Shown: positions 28,601 through 38,473, numbered from the stretch's first letter. The stretch is 64,000 bases of DNA from Bacillus sp. HNG (GCF_003400205.1 NZ_QUQV01000005.1:186001-250000); one strand, 5' to 3'. Made by a program: numbers and translations. The notes: generated by a model from the letters alone, not told the origin.

Positions 28601-29689
28601 CTATCTCGGTTCTGCTACGATTTTAATATCTTCTCCGAGCTGTTCCACGGATTTAATGGTTAATTGTAATGCATCATCAATAGATTCAATTCCAGTACCA
28701 CCAATAGAAGTTGGAGCTAGTTTTCCACCTACTAATTTGGGTGCAAGGTAGACAATGACTTGGTTAATTGCCTTTTCCTTTAAAAAGCTGCCATTCACTT
28801 CTGCTCCACCTTCAACAAAAATGGAAGATATCCCTTCTTCAGCTAGACGTGCAAGCATAGAGTTAACTAAAATTTTGGACTCCTGCAATTGAATGATTCG
28901 AACGCCCTTTTTATCGGAGAATTCATTCATTTGCTCTTCATTGACTTGGTTAGAAACAATAATCCATGTCTCTGCCTTGCCGTCATTGACAACTTGCGAA
29001 TCTAGGGGTGTTCTTAAGGTTGAATCTAAGATGATTCGAATTGGATTTTTGCCTGTTCCATTCGGAAGCCTTGTTGTTAAACTTGGATTATCCACAAGCA
29101 CTGTATTAACACCAACAAGAATTGAATCATGAATACTTCTATACAGATGGACATCATTTCTAGCGTCCTCACCGGTTATCCATTTACTTTCACCAGTAAC
29201 TGTTGCTATTTTTCCATCTAATGTGATGGCAGATTTCAAGGTTACATAAGGAAGTTTTTTATCTAAAAAATGATAAAAAACAGCGTTTAATGCATCTGCT
29301 TGTTCCTTACATACTCCGACTTCTACTTCAATTCCCGCTGCTTTTAATTTAGCGATGCCCTTTCCAGCAACGAGTGGATTTGGATCAGTCGTTGCAATGA
29401 CTACCCTTTTCACATTGCTATTTACTAAAAGATCAGCACATGGTGGAGTTTTACCATGGTGACTACAAGGCTCCAATGTTACATACACCGTTGCATTTTT
29501 GGCTTTCTCACCAGCCATCGTTATTGCATGGACTTCCGCATGGGGTTCACCTGCTTTTAAATGTGCACCAATGCCAACCACTCTGCCTTCGTTCACAACA
29601 ACTGCTCCTACAACAGGATTTGGTGTAGTTTGACCGACACCTGCTTTTGCAACATTTATCGCTAAATTCATATAATCTTGATCTCTCAC
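28601..29689 (-). CDS. ribD: Bifunctional riboflavin deaminase/reductase RibD
   Basis: About 362 residues from a GTG at 29689 (AAAGGAG upstream), giving the usual length of 361; an ATG further upstream lacks spacing. The N-terminal half is a zinc cytidine-deaminase fold with HAEVHAI and PCSHHGKTPPC. The C-terminal half is the reductase (SAITLDGKIATVTGESKWI, FVEGGAEVNGSF). It catalyses steps two and three of riboflavin synthesis. First gene of the operon, directly behind the FMN riboswitch. Confidence 0.96.
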   Translation of the reverse strand: MRDQDYMNLAINVAKAGVGQTTPNPVVGAVVVNEGRVVGIGAHLKAGEPHAEVHAITMAGEKAKNATVYVTLEPCSHHGKTPPCADLLVNSNVKRVVIATTDPNPLVAGKGIAKLKAAGIEVEVGVCKEQADALNAVFYHFLDKKLPYVTLKSAITLDGKIATVTGESKWITGEDARNDVHLYRSIHDSILVGVNTVLVDNPSLTTRLPNGTGKNPIRIILDSTLRTPLDSQVVNDGKAETWIIVSNQVNEEQMNEFSDKKGVRIIQLQESKILVNSMLARLAEEGISSIFVEGGAEVNGSFLKEKAINQVIVYLAPKLVGGKLAPTSIGGTGIESIDDALQLTIKSVEQLGEDIKIVAEPR

Positions 29690-29753
29690 CCATCTACACT
29701 CCTTTCTATTTATCATGTACAAATTACAAGGGTTCTTACTTTATTTCCGAAAC

Positions 29754-29783
29754 AAAAAAGACCTCGGAAAACAATCCGGGGTC
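29754..29783 (-). terminator. FMN-riboswitch-controlled terminator
   Basis: Minus strand stem GACCCCGGA/TCCGAGGTC (one mismatch) followed by TTTTTTG, between the FMN aptamer and ribD. It is the probable transcription-attenuation platform. Confidence 0.88.
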
Positions 29784-29871
29784 CTGGTCGATGTTATTCA
29801 AGCAACAGAATATGTATTTTTGCCCATCACAAATAAAGGTATAATGGACAATTTTTTTCACATACCGTACT

Positions 29872-30057
29872 AACATCCTTCTCCCATCCAGACTTTAACT
29901 GTCGGCCTTGGATTCTCACCAAAGTCCACCATTTTAAATGAAATCTCATGGCATATAGCCTATCAACAATAGAATGCTGATAATAAAATGGGTCACGGGC
30001 TTAGAACAATTGTTCATCACCGTCGGTAAGGAATTTCACCTAACCCCGAAGGAACAT
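29872..30057 (-). ncRNA. FMN riboswitch (RFN element)
   Basis: Minus strand elements in order: TTCGGGGTTAGGTGAAATTCC, split as TTCGGGG then GGTGAAATTCC; CGACGGTGATG; AGCCCGTGACC; TTTGGTGAGAATCCAAGGCC; GACAGTTAAAGTCTGGATGG; and GGGAGAAGGATG, which closes P1. This is the complete RFN fold. It controls ribDEBAHT; FMN binding should favour the downstream terminator. It occupies most of the gap between ribD and the mini-gene at 30163. Confidence 0.97.
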
Positions 30058-30083
30058 ATTTTATTCTTTTAGCGATGTAAATC

Positions 30084-30089
30084 AGTATA
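30084..30089 (-). promoter_or_regulatory. -10 element of the rib operon
   Basis: TATACT on the minus strand, about 27 bases upstream of the riboswitch 5' end. A TCGACA lies 19 bases upstream, so the -35 is imperfectly spaced. Confidence 0.45.
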
Positions 30090-30162
30090 ACATAAAGTAC
30101 TCTTAGTTTGTCGAATTTAATGCTTTACGATGCAAAATATGTATTTTAGTGTACATAGGAAA

Positions 30163-30249
30163 CTACGCGATAAACAACCAGAAAATAACTCCCCAAGCAA
30201 TTGCAATGAATAGCAATACAAAAAATACTGTCCATCTTCCTTTACCCAT
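30163..30249 (-). CDS. 28-residue single-pass membrane mini-protein
   Basis: The ATG at 30249 is preceded by GAGGTGA with good spacing. The product is a basic start (MGKGRWT), one hydrophobic helix of about 20 residues and IA at the end (28 residues). It lies between ppiB and the rib promoter, the place where B. subtilis has sipS and ypuD-type genes. I do not recognise the family. The clear ribosome binding site and membrane-helix composition argue that it is real. Confidence 0.65.
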   Translation of the reverse strand: MGKGRWTVFFVLLFIAIAWGVIFWLFIA

Positions 30250-30283
30250 TTAGTGTCACCTCAAGACTCATTATAGGACAAAC

Positions 30284-30315
30284 AAAAAGACACAACAAGA
30301 ATGACCTGTTGTGCC
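30284..30315 (-). terminator. Terminator of ppiB
   Basis: Arms GACACAACA and TGTTGTGCC (one G-U) with a T5 tail on the minus strand, just after the ppiB stop. Confidence 0.82.
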
Positions 30316-30322
30316 TCATTTC

Positions 30323-30757
30323 TTACTCTTCCCAAACTTTAACTTCTTTCATGACATCGCCTTGTTTAATACGGTATACAGACTCTAAACCCTCAATCAC
30401 TTGACCGAAAACAGTGTGCACACCGTCTAAATGCGGCTGTGACTCATGTACAATAAAGAATTGGCTTCCACCAGTATCTTTTCCAGCGTGTGCCATAGAC
30501 AATGCTCCAGGTACATGTTTATGTGGGTTACCTTCTGTTTCACATTTAATTGTATACCCTGGACCACCTGTTCCATTACCACGAGGGCAGCCACCTTGTG
30601 CAACAAATCCAGGAATAACACGGTGGAATGTTAAGCCATTATAAAATCCTTCATTTGCAAGCTTTTCAAAATTCGCTACAGTTCCTGGTGCTTCATTTGA
30701 ATATAACTCAATAACAATTTTTTCTCCATTTTCAAACTCAATGCTAGCTTTTTTCAT
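30323..30757 (-). CDS. ppiB: Peptidyl-prolyl cis-trans isomerase B (cyclophilin)
   Basis: 144 residues, a minimal cyclophilin. Catalytic-site blocks are [13 protein letters not shown] (Phe, His, Arg, Gln), [19 protein letters not shown] and [15 protein letters not shown]. It lacks a signal peptide, so it is cytosolic. It accelerates proline isomerisation in folding proteins. GGAGG ribosome binding site; monocistronic, with its own terminator. Confidence 0.96.
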   Translation of the reverse strand: MKKASIEFENGEKIVIELYSNEAPGTVANFEKLANEGFYNGLTFHRVIPGFVAQGGCPRGNGTGGPGYTIKCETEGNPHKHVPGALSMAHAGKDTGGSQFFIVHESQPHLDGVHTVFGQVIEGLESVYRIKQGDVMKEVKVWEE

Positions 30758-30950
30758 TTGAAACCTCCGCTTAATTTCTTTCGTCCATATGTATTGAACG
30801 AGTTCATTTTACTATAAATGGTTGGAATAATCCAATCTAAAGAGGAGGCGTTTTTCATTCATCACCGTCAGAAAGATATTTTAGGGAAAGAATAATGTAT
30901 AATATGTACGATGACTCACCTTGTTTTAAAAATCAAAGGAGGAAATTGGT

Positions 30951-31820
30951 TTGAGATATAAACGTATACTCTCTTTTTTACTTTTGTTTTCACTCATTTT
31001 TCCATCACTTAGCTTCGCAGACGCAACACCTGGAGATGTGATTCTTACACTTGGTCAAGACCTAACCGAGACACAAAAAGACGCAATTCTAAAAGAAATG
31101 AATGCACCAGAGAATCCACAGATTGTCGTTGTTACAAATGCGGAAGAACATCAGTACCTTGGAAACTATATACCAAAAGCTAGAATCGGAAACAAAGCAT
31201 TATCCTCAGCTTCGATAACAATTGGGGAAAAGGGTTCTGGGCTGGATGTAACCATTTCAAAACATATTACTTTAATTACAGAGGAAATGTACGCAAATGC
31301 ATTAATTACAGCTGGTGTGAAAGATGCAAAAATCTATGTAACAGGACCTTTTGATGTTTCTGGAACAGCCGCCTTAACAGGGATTATTAAAGCTTACGAG
31401 ATATCTTCAGATCAAGTTATCCCAGAGGATGTTAAGCAGATTGCCAATGAAGAAATGGTTGAAACTACAAAATTAAGTGAAAAAATTGGTGCAGAAGATG
31501 CCGCGGCATTAATGGCAAAAATTAAGGATGAAATAGCAAAAAACGCACCGAAAAACGATGAGGAACTGCGGACCATTATTGTAAATGCTGCGAATGACTT
31601 AGGTATTACATTAACAGATGCCGACATCGATCGCCTCATGGACCTTTTTAAAAAGCTAATGGATCTTAATATTGACTGGAATCAAGTTGGTGAACAACTA
31701 AATTTAGCTAAGGAGAAGCTAACAAACTTTTTAGAATCTGAAGAAGGGCAAGGCTTTTTAGATAAACTTAAAGAATTTTTTGTTAGCCTAATTGATGCCA
31801 TTAAAAATCTTTTTAAATAA
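30951..31820 (+). CDS. ypuA: Secreted DUF1002 protein YpuA
   Basis: 289 residues from a TTG start with AAAGGAGG upstream. A signal peptide (about 4-24, cleavage after SFA) is followed by a DUF1002 region (DVILTLGQDLTETQKDAIL, then SSASITIGEKGSGLDVTIS) and a helical Lys/Glu-rich C-terminal part. In Bacillus it is an exported protein of unknown function reported to respond to envelope stress. Divergent from ppiB and followed by a strong terminator. Confidence 0.9.
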   Translation: MRYKRILSFLLLFSLIFPSLSFADATPGDVILTLGQDLTETQKDAILKEMNAPENPQIVVVTNAEEHQYLGNYIPKARIGNKALSSASITIGEKGSGLDVTISKHITLITEEMYANALITAGVKDAKIYVTGPFDVSGTAALTGIIKAYEISSDQVIPEDVKQIANEEMVETTKLSEKIGAEDAAALMAKIKDEIAKNAPKNDEELRTIIVNAANDLGITLTDADIDRLMDLFKKLMDLNIDWNQVGEQLNLAKEKLTNFLESEEGQGFLDKLKEFFVSLIDAIKNLFK

Positions 31821-31833
31821 AGAAGATTACAAT

Positions 31834-31861
31834 AAAAACCCACGAATATTCGTGGGTTTTT
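31834..31861 (+). terminator. Terminator between ypuA and lysA
   Basis: A perfectly palindromic 28-mer with arms AAAAACCCACGAAT and ATTCGTGGGTTTTT, ending in a T run; works for convergent ypuA and lysA. Confidence 0.93.
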
Positions 31862-31871
31862 ACGATTTAAT

Positions 31872-33191
31872 TTATTCTACTATCTTAGATTTTAGCGGAA
31901 TATCTAATCTAACTAAATCTTCATAACTTTCACGTTGAACGACAAGCTGCGCCTCACCATTCTCTACAAATACAACTGCAGGTCTTGGGATACGGTTATA
32001 ATTATTGGCCATAGCATATCCATATGCACCTGTACAGAAAACAGCTAACATATCATCTGAGTCTGCTTTTGGTAATGGTAAGTCCCAGATTAACATATCG
32101 CCAGATTCACAGCATTTCCCCGCAATAGAAACAGTCTCTTCAACAGGATCCTCTACACGATTTGCTAATACTGCTTCATATTTTGCTTGATATAAGGCTG
32201 GTCTAATATTATCTGTCATGCCCCCATCAATTGCGATATATTGACGGATATTAGGTACTTCTTTTCGTGAACCAACAGAATAAATCGTTGTTCCAGCGTC
32301 ACCTACAATTGAACGACCTGGCTCAATCCATATTTCAGGAATATCGATTGAAAGATCATCCGCATGCTTCTTAACTTCACCGATAATCGCTTCTACATAG
32401 TTTGACACTGGAAGTGGCTTGTCTTCTTCCGTATAGCGAATCCCAAAGCCACCGCCAAGATTTAATACTTTAGGTGCAAATTCGAAACGATCCTTCCAGT
32501 CTTTAAGTTTTCCGAACATTTTTCCAGCAGCCACTAAAAATCCAGTTGTTTCAAAAATTTGAGAGCCAATATGAGAATGAATTCCTAATAACTCTAAGTA
32601 TTCTGAATGAAGCGCCTGCTCGACGGCTCGGTCTGCCTGTCCATTTTCGAGTCCAAAGCCAAATTTAGAGTCATCTTGACCAGTTGTAATATAATCATGA
32701 GTATGTGCTTCCACTCCAGGTGTTACCCTTAATAAAATCTTCATCGTTGTTTTATTTTCATTACAAACCTGCTCTAACAACGATAGTTCATAAAAATTAT
32801 CAACTACAATACAGCCAATGTTATTTTTAACAGCCATGTCTAATTCTTCATAGCTTTTATTATTACCATGGAAGTGAATTCGTTCTACTGGAAAACCTGC
32901 TTGTAGGGCAGTAAAGAGTTCCCCGCCTGAAACGACATCTAAAGATAGCCCTTCCTCATGAGCCAACTGTACCATTGCAATCGTTGAAAAGGCTTTACTC
33001 GCGTATGCAACCTGAGCAGGAATATTTAAACGCTTAAATGTTTCACGAAAGCTTCTAGCACGTTCTCTGATAAGTGCAACATCATACACATATAAAGGTG
33101 TGCCATATTGTTCTGCTAATTCTACAGTATCTACCCCACCAATTTCTAAGTGGTTTTTTTCATTTACTTTACTAGTTCCATGCAAAAACAT
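31872..33191 (-). CDS. lysA: Diaminopimelate decarboxylase
   Basis: 439 residues of the fold-type III PLP decarboxylase family. The PLP lysine is in VAYASKAFS; other active-site blocks are GLSLDVVSGGEL, LNLGGGFGIRY, EPGRSIVGDAG and CCESGDML. It makes lysine from meso-DAP in the last step of the pathway; DAP itself is also a wall precursor. Monocistronic, between ypuA and spoVAF as in B. subtilis. Confidence 0.97.
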   Translation of the reverse strand: MFLHGTSKVNEKNHLEIGGVDTVELAEQYGTPLYVYDVALIRERARSFRETFKRLNIPAQVAYASKAFSTIAMVQLAHEEGLSLDVVSGGELFTALQAGFPVERIHFHGNNKSYEELDMAVKNNIGCIVVDNFYELSLLEQVCNENKTTMKILLRVTPGVEAHTHDYITTGQDDSKFGFGLENGQADRAVEQALHSEYLELLGIHSHIGSQIFETTGFLVAAGKMFGKLKDWKDRFEFAPKVLNLGGGFGIRYTEEDKPLPVSNYVEAIIGEVKKHADDLSIDIPEIWIEPGRSIVGDAGTTIYSVGSRKEVPNIRQYIAIDGGMTDNIRPALYQAKYEAVLANRVEDPVEETVSIAGKCCESGDMLIWDLPLPKADSDDMLAVFCTGAYGYAMANNYNRIPRPAVVFVENGEAQLVVQRESYEDLVRLDIPLKSKIVE

Positions 33192-33261
33192 TGATTTCCC
33201 CTCATTCCTTCATAGAGTACTCATTATGATAAAATAGTATTACGTGCATTCCCGCCTTTTT

Positions 33262-33306
33262 CAAAGAAAAATGACAGCTAATCACTTATAGTCATCAGCT
33301 GTCATT
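33262..33306 (-). terminator. Terminator of the spoVA operon
   Basis: 10-bp arms AATGACAGCT and AGCTGTCATT with a loop of about 17 bases and a TTTTTCTTTG tail on the minus strand. Confidence 0.8.
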
Positions 33307-33363
33307 ATATCTTTAACGCTGTGCTATGGAAAATAGATTAACACAACGTTTTATATGGTGCAA

Positions 33364-34842
33364 CTATTGTTTGAAAGGTTTTTGAGGGTGTACAATACTC
33401 GGTCTTAACTTTGCTCCTGGTACGGAAGTCCGAATCACAATTTGTAATAACGCTTTTGCGTTAAATGGTAAAAACGGCCACAAATATGGAGTATTTAGGG
33501 ACCTGATATTTACCAAGAACAAGAAATAGATGGTGCAGCCAATAACAAATCCTGGCACCTTAAATATAGCCACTAGGACCAATAAAAATAATCTTGCTAT
33601 CTTATTAGCAGCACTTAATTCATAGCTCGGTGTTGCAAACGTACCGACCGCTGCAATAGCTACATAAAGGATTACCTCTGGTCCAAACAATCCAACATCA
33701 ATTGCAATTTGACCAATTAATGCTGCAGCAATTAAGCCCATCGCAGTTGATAATGGTGTTGGCGTATGTATAGCCGCCATCCTTAAAAACTCAATTCCCA
33801 TATCCGCGAGGAAAATTTGGACAACAATTGGGATATTTGACTTTTCATTTGGTCCAATATAATCAATAGCCTTTGGAATCATATCCGGTTCTAAAACTAA
33901 TAAAAACCAAAGGGGTAAAAGAAAAATAGAAGCTATTATCCCAATAAACCTTGTCCATCGTAGTAATGTACCAACTGCAGGAGCTTGGCGATATTCTTCA
34001 GCATGCTGCACATGATGGAACATTGTTGTAGGAGTGATAATAACACTTGGCGAGGTATCTACCATTATGACAACATGCCCCTCAAGTAAGTGAGTTGCTG
34101 CAACATCGGGACGCTCTGTATATCTAACCAATGGATATGGATTAAAACCTTGATGAACGATAAATTCCTCAATTGTTTTATCCGCCATTGTTAGGCCATC
34201 TACATTAATCTTGCTTAGTTCCTTTTTAATGATCCTCACTAAGTCGGGGTCGGCCACATCCTGAATATAAGAGACACAAATATCTGTTTTTGATCTCTCA
34301 CCGACCTGCATAATCTCGTTACGGAGCCTCTCATCTCTTATCCGCCTTCTTGTTAATGCACAATTCACGATTATATTTTCTACATATCCATCTCGAGCAC
34401 CCCGAATAACTTTTTCAGTATCAGGCTCTTGAGGTGTTCTTCCTGGATAACTACGTACATCAACTGCTAGCCCCGAATCCTCCCCTTCAACTAGAAAGAG
34501 GATAAGTCCTGACAGGATCGTATCAACAGCCTCATCTAAATTCTTGATAGTACTTACTTGCTGATGGACCAGCCGATTCTCAATGATTTGAAAGGCCTGG
34601 TAAGAATTCTTTTCATTATCATTGATATTTACTAATTCCTCTAAAATTTGAATAATAAATGCCGTGTCGCACAGACCATTTAAATAATATAGATGGACTT
34701 CCTTATTTAAAATCTTAAATCTTCTCACACCGACATCAAAATTTGAAGTTCCTAAACCTATGCGTGATTCGAAATATTTGTCATTTTTAACTATGTCAGG
34801 AGAAATTGGAGTCTTTGTTGAAGTCTGTTCCTTTCCGATCAT
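33364..34842 (-). CDS. spoVAF: Stage V sporulation protein AF (GerA-family)
   Basis: About 492 residues from the ATG at 34842 (AAAGGAG upstream). It is related to the A subunit of germinant receptors: an N-terminal cytosolic domain, the motif [18 protein letters not shown], and a C-terminal half with about five transmembrane helices (from about 285). It lies in the spore inner membrane and modulates germination. It overlaps spoVAEa by 47 bases, a longer overlap than elsewhere in the operon. Confidence 0.93.
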   Translation of the reverse strand: MIGKEQTSTKTPISPDIVKNDKYFESRIGLGTSNFDVGVRRFKILNKEVHLYYLNGLCDTAFIIQILEELVNINDNEKNSYQAFQIIENRLVHQQVSTIKNLDEAVDTILSGLILFLVEGEDSGLAVDVRSYPGRTPQEPDTEKVIRGARDGYVENIIVNCALTRRRIRDERLRNEIMQVGERSKTDICVSYIQDVADPDLVRIIKKELSKINVDGLTMADKTIEEFIVHQGFNPYPLVRYTERPDVAATHLLEGHVVIMVDTSPSVIITPTTMFHHVQHAEEYRQAPAVGTLLRWTRFIGIIASIFLLPLWFLLVLEPDMIPKAIDYIGPNEKSNIPIVVQIFLADMGIEFLRMAAIHTPTPLSTAMGLIAAALIGQIAIDVGLFGPEVILYVAIAAVGTFATPSYELSAANKIARLFLLVLVAIFKVPGFVIGCTIYFLFLVNIRSLNTPYLWPFLPFNAKALLQIVIRTSVPGAKLRPSIVHPQKPFKQ

Positions 34843-35404
34843 AACCACTCCTTTCGAGTATTAGATCCACTGCTTTTCTTGTAATGGGGGCACCAATTTT
34901 AATATCATCTTTACGTGCCATTTTTCCAATATCGCCCATTCCTACAATTATTGGAACATCTAGTGAATCTAAACAATACACCGTATCTCCGTTTATTCGA
35001 CCAACGTCATATTCAGGAAGCCCACTTTTATCGACCCCGTATTCCGTAAGATTACCGTCTCTGTCAATATTTATGTCAACCTTTGCCCATTCAGTTTGAT
35101 GGGTCTTCGAAGCCACGGCAATAACACCTAACACTTCAATTTTTGGATGATTTGCGACATACTTTAATGCATGTTCACCCATTCCTTCGCCCAACAATCC
35201 ACTATCATCGAACATAACAAATACAGGGTCGTAAGGGGCCTCTAAAATGTACTCCACCATTTCTTTTCCTGTTAGAGTTGTTGGGTTTCCTTGTGATTTG
35301 GAAATACATCTTCCTCCTACTTCTTTCGCGATGTATTCCAATGTCTTTTTTGCATATTCATCGCCATCTGTTACTAGAATCACTTTTCTTCTAGCTTCAT
35401 CCAT
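34796..35404 (-). CDS. spoVAEa: Stage V sporulation protein AEa
   Basis: A 202-residue soluble protein with no membrane segment. It has a Rossmann-like opening, [19 protein letters not shown], and internal GSL-like blocks ([34 protein letters not shown]). This is the SpoVAEa type that is encoded between spoVAEb and spoVAF. In B. subtilis it is part of the spoVA operon, although its exact part in dipicolinate handling is unclear. Confidence 0.9.
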   Translation of the reverse strand: MDEARRKVILVTDGDEYAKKTLEYIAKEVGGRCISKSQGNPTTLTGKEMVEYILEAPYDPVFVMFDDSGLLGEGMGEHALKYVANHPKIEVLGVIAVASKTHQTEWAKVDINIDRDGNLTEYGVDKSGLPEYDVGRINGDTVYCLDSLDVPIIVGMGDIGKMARKDDIKIGAPITRKAVDLILERSGYDRKGTDFNKDSNFS

Positions 35405-35409
35405 ATATT

Positions 35410-35760
35410 TTATCCTTTCGCTCTGAAAATCAGTGCAACTAAGAAGGAGAACAATATAGCTGAGGATATCCCAGCTGAAGTTAATTCAAATATCCCCATT
35501 GCAATACCAATAAATCCATGCTCCTCTGCACTTTCCATCGCACCGTGTAAAAGGGAGTGACCAAAGCTTGTAATTGGTACTGTTGCTCCAGCACCTGCAA
35601 ATCGGATTAAATTGTCGTAGAGATCAAATCCATCCAAAATACTACCTGCTACGACAAAAACACTCATCACATGAGCGGGTGTTAATTTCGCAAAATCTAG
35701 TAAAAGCTGTCCAACCACACATATCGCTCCACCAACTAAGAAAGCATATAAATATTCCAT
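35410..35760 (-). CDS. spoVAEb: Stage V sporulation protein AEb
   Basis: A 116-residue protein with three to four transmembrane helices, sharing the SpoVAC/AE fold ([24 protein letters not shown]; quoted in part as [13 protein letters not shown]). [20 protein letters not shown] matches a block in SpoVAC. It is a likely part of the channel that moves Ca-dipicolinate into the forespore. It starts 3 bases after spoVAD ends. Confidence 0.93.
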   Translation of the reverse strand: MEYLYAFLVGGAICVVGQLLLDFAKLTPAHVMSVFVVAGSILDGFDLYDNLIRFAGAGATVPITSFGHSLLHGAMESAEEHGFIGIAMGIFELTSAGISSAILFSFLVALIFRAKG

Positions 35761-35763
35761 TAC

Positions 35764-36780
35764 CTACTCACCACCTTGAACACGTTCCAACACCACACCA
35801 TGTGCGATTGTTGGGATGGTTTCCTTTTGCTGTATCATTGTCGGGCTAAGAAGTGCACCTGTTGCAACAATAAACACCTTATTTAAATTGCCACTAATTA
35901 GTTCTTTAACAATATGACCATACGTAACAATTGCTGAACAAGCACATCCACTCCCCCCAGCAAATACCTCTTGGTCTGAGTGGTAAAGCATCAGTCCACA
36001 ATCATTGTGTTTGTTGCCCAGGTCATAGCCTTCATCTTTTACCATTTCCTTTAGAATTGGACTTCCAACACCTGAGAGGTCACCAGTAGCAATCAGGTCA
36101 TATTCATCTTGATTTATATTTAAATCCTGAAAATGTCTAGTAATTGTATCAGCAGCTGCTGGTGCCATTGCAGAACCGAGGTCAAAAGGATTTGTTATTC
36201 CTAAGTCAACTACTTTACCTATTGTCGCTGAAGTAATCCTTATCGGTCCCTTCTCTTTACTCACAAGAGCAGTACCACCACCTGTTGCTGTAAAGGTTGC
36301 TGTATCCGGCTTTTGCCCTCCATATTCGGTTGGATATCGGAATTGTCTTTCAGCTGTGGCGTTATGGCTACTTGTTGATGCTAAGATTCTGTTTGCAAAT
36401 CCAGCATCAACAAGCGCTGAACCAACAGCAAGAGTCTCCATAGAAGTTGAACAAGCTCCGAACATACAGATAAGTGGGATTTGATGATGTCTAGCAGCAT
36501 AGTTTGTCGTAACATTTTGATTTAATAAGTCGCCAGCTAAAAAGAAATCAATATCATCATTTGACAAGTTCACTTTTTGTAGACAAGAATCAATCGAATC
36601 CACCATAAGCCTTCTTTCGGCAGATTCCCAAGAATCTTCGCCACAATGCAAATCATCATACTTTATATCGAAACTTGAACCTAAAGGACCTAAACTTTCT
36701 TTTGGTCCTACCGCTGTTCCCGTTGAATTTAAAAAGATTTGATTTTCAAATACCCATGTTTGTTTTCCAACTAGCCTCAT
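35764..36780 (-). CDS. spoVAD: Stage V sporulation protein AD (DPA-binding)
   Basis: About 338 residues, the usual length, from the second in-frame ATG (MRLVGKQTWVFEN), which alone has a correctly spaced AAGGAG. Its fold is thiolase/beta-ketoacyl synthase-like (FGACSTSMETLAVGSALV, then GGSGCACSAIV), but it acts as a dipicolinic acid-binding protein of the SpoVA complex, on the outer face of the spore inner membrane. Confidence 0.95.
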   Translation of the reverse strand: MRLVGKQTWVFENQIFLNSTGTAVGPKESLGPLGSSFDIKYDDLHCGEDSWESAERRLMVDSIDSCLQKVNLSNDDIDFFLAGDLLNQNVTTNYAARHHQIPLICMFGACSTSMETLAVGSALVDAGFANRILASTSSHNATAERQFRYPTEYGGQKPDTATFTATGGGTALVSKEKGPIRITSATIGKVVDLGITNPFDLGSAMAPAAADTITRHFQDLNINQDEYDLIATGDLSGVGSPILKEMVKDEGYDLGNKHNDCGLMLYHSDQEVFAGGSGCACSAIVTYGHIVKELISGNLNKVFIVATGALLSPTMIQQKETIPTIAHGVVLERVQGGE

Positions 36781-36798
36781 GTCATTCACTCCTTACAA

Positions 36799-37260
36799 TC
36801 AAGATATTGTGAGATTAAAGAAATAACGAATAATCCCAACAATATACGCAGAAACTGCTCCAAACACAATAACACTGCCTGCGAGCTTAAACATATTCGT
36901 GGCAATTCCTAATACGACACCTTCGCTTTTATATTCCATTGCGGCACTAGTCATCGAATTTGCAAATCCTGTAACAGGAACCGCGGATCCTGCACCAGCA
37001 AATTGTCCAAGCTTGTCATATAAACCAAACCCGGTTAATAAGGAGGATATTAGGATAAGAGTTGCGACAGTCGGATTTCCTACATCTTTTTCCGTAAAAT
37101 CAAATACTGTCATATAGAAATTTTGTATCCCTTGTCCAATACAGCAGATAAAACCTCCAACCAAAAATGCCTTTATGCAATTAATAAAATACTTAGGTTT
37201 GGGTTGGTACTTTTTGATGCTATTTTTATAATCGTCTTTTATCTTTTTCTTAGTAGCCAC
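36799..37260 (-). CDS. spoVAC: Stage V sporulation protein AC
   Basis: A 153-residue protein with a Lys-rich start (KKKIKDDYKNSIKKYQPKPK) and four transmembrane helices. The block GSAVPVTGFANSMTSAAMEY corresponds to the one in SpoVAEb, showing the two are paralogous. In B. subtilis SpoVAC behaves as a mechanosensitive channel for Ca-DPA release. Confidence 0.95.
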   Translation of the reverse strand: MATKKKIKDDYKNSIKKYQPKPKYFINCIKAFLVGGFICCIGQGIQNFYMTVFDFTEKDVGNPTVATLILISSLLTGFGLYDKLGQFAGAGSAVPVTGFANSMTSAAMEYKSEGVVLGIATNMFKLAGSVIVFGAVSAYIVGIIRYFFNLTIS

Positions 37261-37302
37261 TCATTGTTCACTCCCTGCGTTGTAAAATTATCCTTAATAA
37301 AA

Positions 37303-37722
37303 TCATTTTACATAGTACATCCATTGAAATAATGACCCGGCGATTTTTCCAAAAACAATCGCCATAACCAGAATAATGATTTTATTATCGATTCCAATGC
37401 GTTTAGCTAATATTGGAAAAACATTTAGTACCTCTGTGAGGGCAGCTGCCAACATGCCGACGAATATCCCACTTGCTAATCCAACGGGAAGTACTAAAAC
37501 CTCCCAAAGATTAAAGATATGATCGTTTAGAGTAAACCAACCACCAAATACTGCACCTAATACAACCCCCCACTCATAATAACGAATGAATTTCATTGTT
37601 TTTGTTAATTGTGTTAACCGTGGAATAATGCCTAAGACTGCTAAAAAAGCTACAAAACCGCCTCCAACAGCAAGCCCACTTCCTAATCCAATAAACATAA
37701 TTAAAAGGACTTTAATTGTCAT
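37303..37722 (-). CDS. spoVAB: Stage V sporulation protein AB
   Basis: About 139 residues, a membrane protein with four helices (IMFIGLGSGLAVGGGFVAF opening, EWGVVLGAVFGGWFTL). It overlaps the end of spoVAA by 11 bases. I used the ATG at 37722; a TTG one codon earlier is also in frame. A structural part of the DPA uptake machinery. Confidence 0.92.
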   Translation of the reverse strand: MTIKVLLIMFIGLGSGLAVGGGFVAFLAVLGIIPRLTQLTKTMKFIRYYEWGVVLGAVFGGWFTLNDHIFNLWEVLVLPVGLASGIFVGMLAAALTEVLNVFPILAKRIGIDNKIIILVMAIVFGKIAGSLFQWMYYVK

Positions 37723-38332
37723 CAATGTGTTTCATACTTTCTTTGTTCTCATTTAAAATTAAATAATTATCTAAATCCTGCTGGTAATTAAACATTTCAA
37801 CTTCAAGTGGACTTGGTTCTTCGTTGAGACGTTTCCGGAAAAAGTGATTGAAAAATAAAATCATCCCTAGACCTAAACCCAATGAATATGGAATTTGAAA
37901 TAACAATGGTTTAGGAACTACGTCACCGGTTATCATGGTATAGATTCGCAGATGAACCTCTCTCATTGACACATCTTCATGGAAATTCATCATTGTAAGG
38001 GCAGCTCCTGTGAATAATAGAAACCAAACAGCTACAAAGAGTGCAGGTGCAAACCGTTTTTTCTTGATAGCTACCTCAATGATGGTTTGTGCGGGTCCAA
38101 CCGTTTGAATGTCAACATGAGGAAATCGCCTTCTAATTTGTTCAATCACCTTCATGACATCAATGACAATAATATTTTTATCTTTTTTGCTTACTTGATG
38201 TATGATGATCTTTTTAATAGCTTGTGCGATGCTGTCCTCAGCACTTATTTGTATGATTTCACCAATAGTAATTGTTGCATTGGGTTGTACCAGTACGCGA
38301 TGGCGCATTCGAACATAAATTGATTTTTCCAT
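37712..38332 (-). CDS. spoVAA: Stage V sporulation protein AA
   Basis: About 206 residues, equal to the B. subtilis protein, from the ATG at 38332. It has a soluble N-terminal part (RMRHRVLVQPNATITIGEII, related to a secretin-like small domain), then two transmembrane helices (about 110-130 and 155-175). First gene of the seven-gene spoVA operon, behind a sigma-G-like promoter. Confidence 0.93.
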   Translation of the reverse strand: MEKSIYVRMRHRVLVQPNATITIGEIIQISAEDSIAQAIKKIIIHQVSKKDKNIIVIDVMKVIEQIRRRFPHVDIQTVGPAQTIIEVAIKKKRFAPALFVAVWFLLFTGAALTMMNFHEDVSMREVHLRIYTMITGDVVPKPLLFQIPYSLGLGLGMILFFNHFFRKRLNEEPSPLEVEMFNYQQDLDNYLILNENKESMKHIDDN

Positions 38333-38369
38333 CACTTTCACACCCCACACATTGTTTTCCTTATATAAG

Positions 38370-38398
38370 TAGTATGTTAAATCTCATTTATCTAATGC
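38370..38398 (-). promoter_or_regulatory. Sigma-G/F promoter of the spoVA operon
   Basis: Minus strand: GCATTA (38398-38393), a 16-base spacer and CATACTA (38376-38370), an exact forespore-type -10. It fits the known sigma-G control of spoVA. Confidence 0.75.
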
Positions 38399-38438
38399 GA
38401 CTGGAGTGCAAACACCAATAATTACCACGGTAAACGAA

Positions 38439-38473
38439 AAAGACCGAATGGATCATACGTCCATTCGGTCTTT
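38439..38473 (-). terminator. Terminator of spoIIA-sigF
   Basis: 14-bp arms AAAGACCGAATGGA and TCCATTCGGTCTTT with a 7-base loop; the upstream arm lies inside the last codons of sigF. A T-rich tail follows on the minus strand. Confidence 0.88.
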
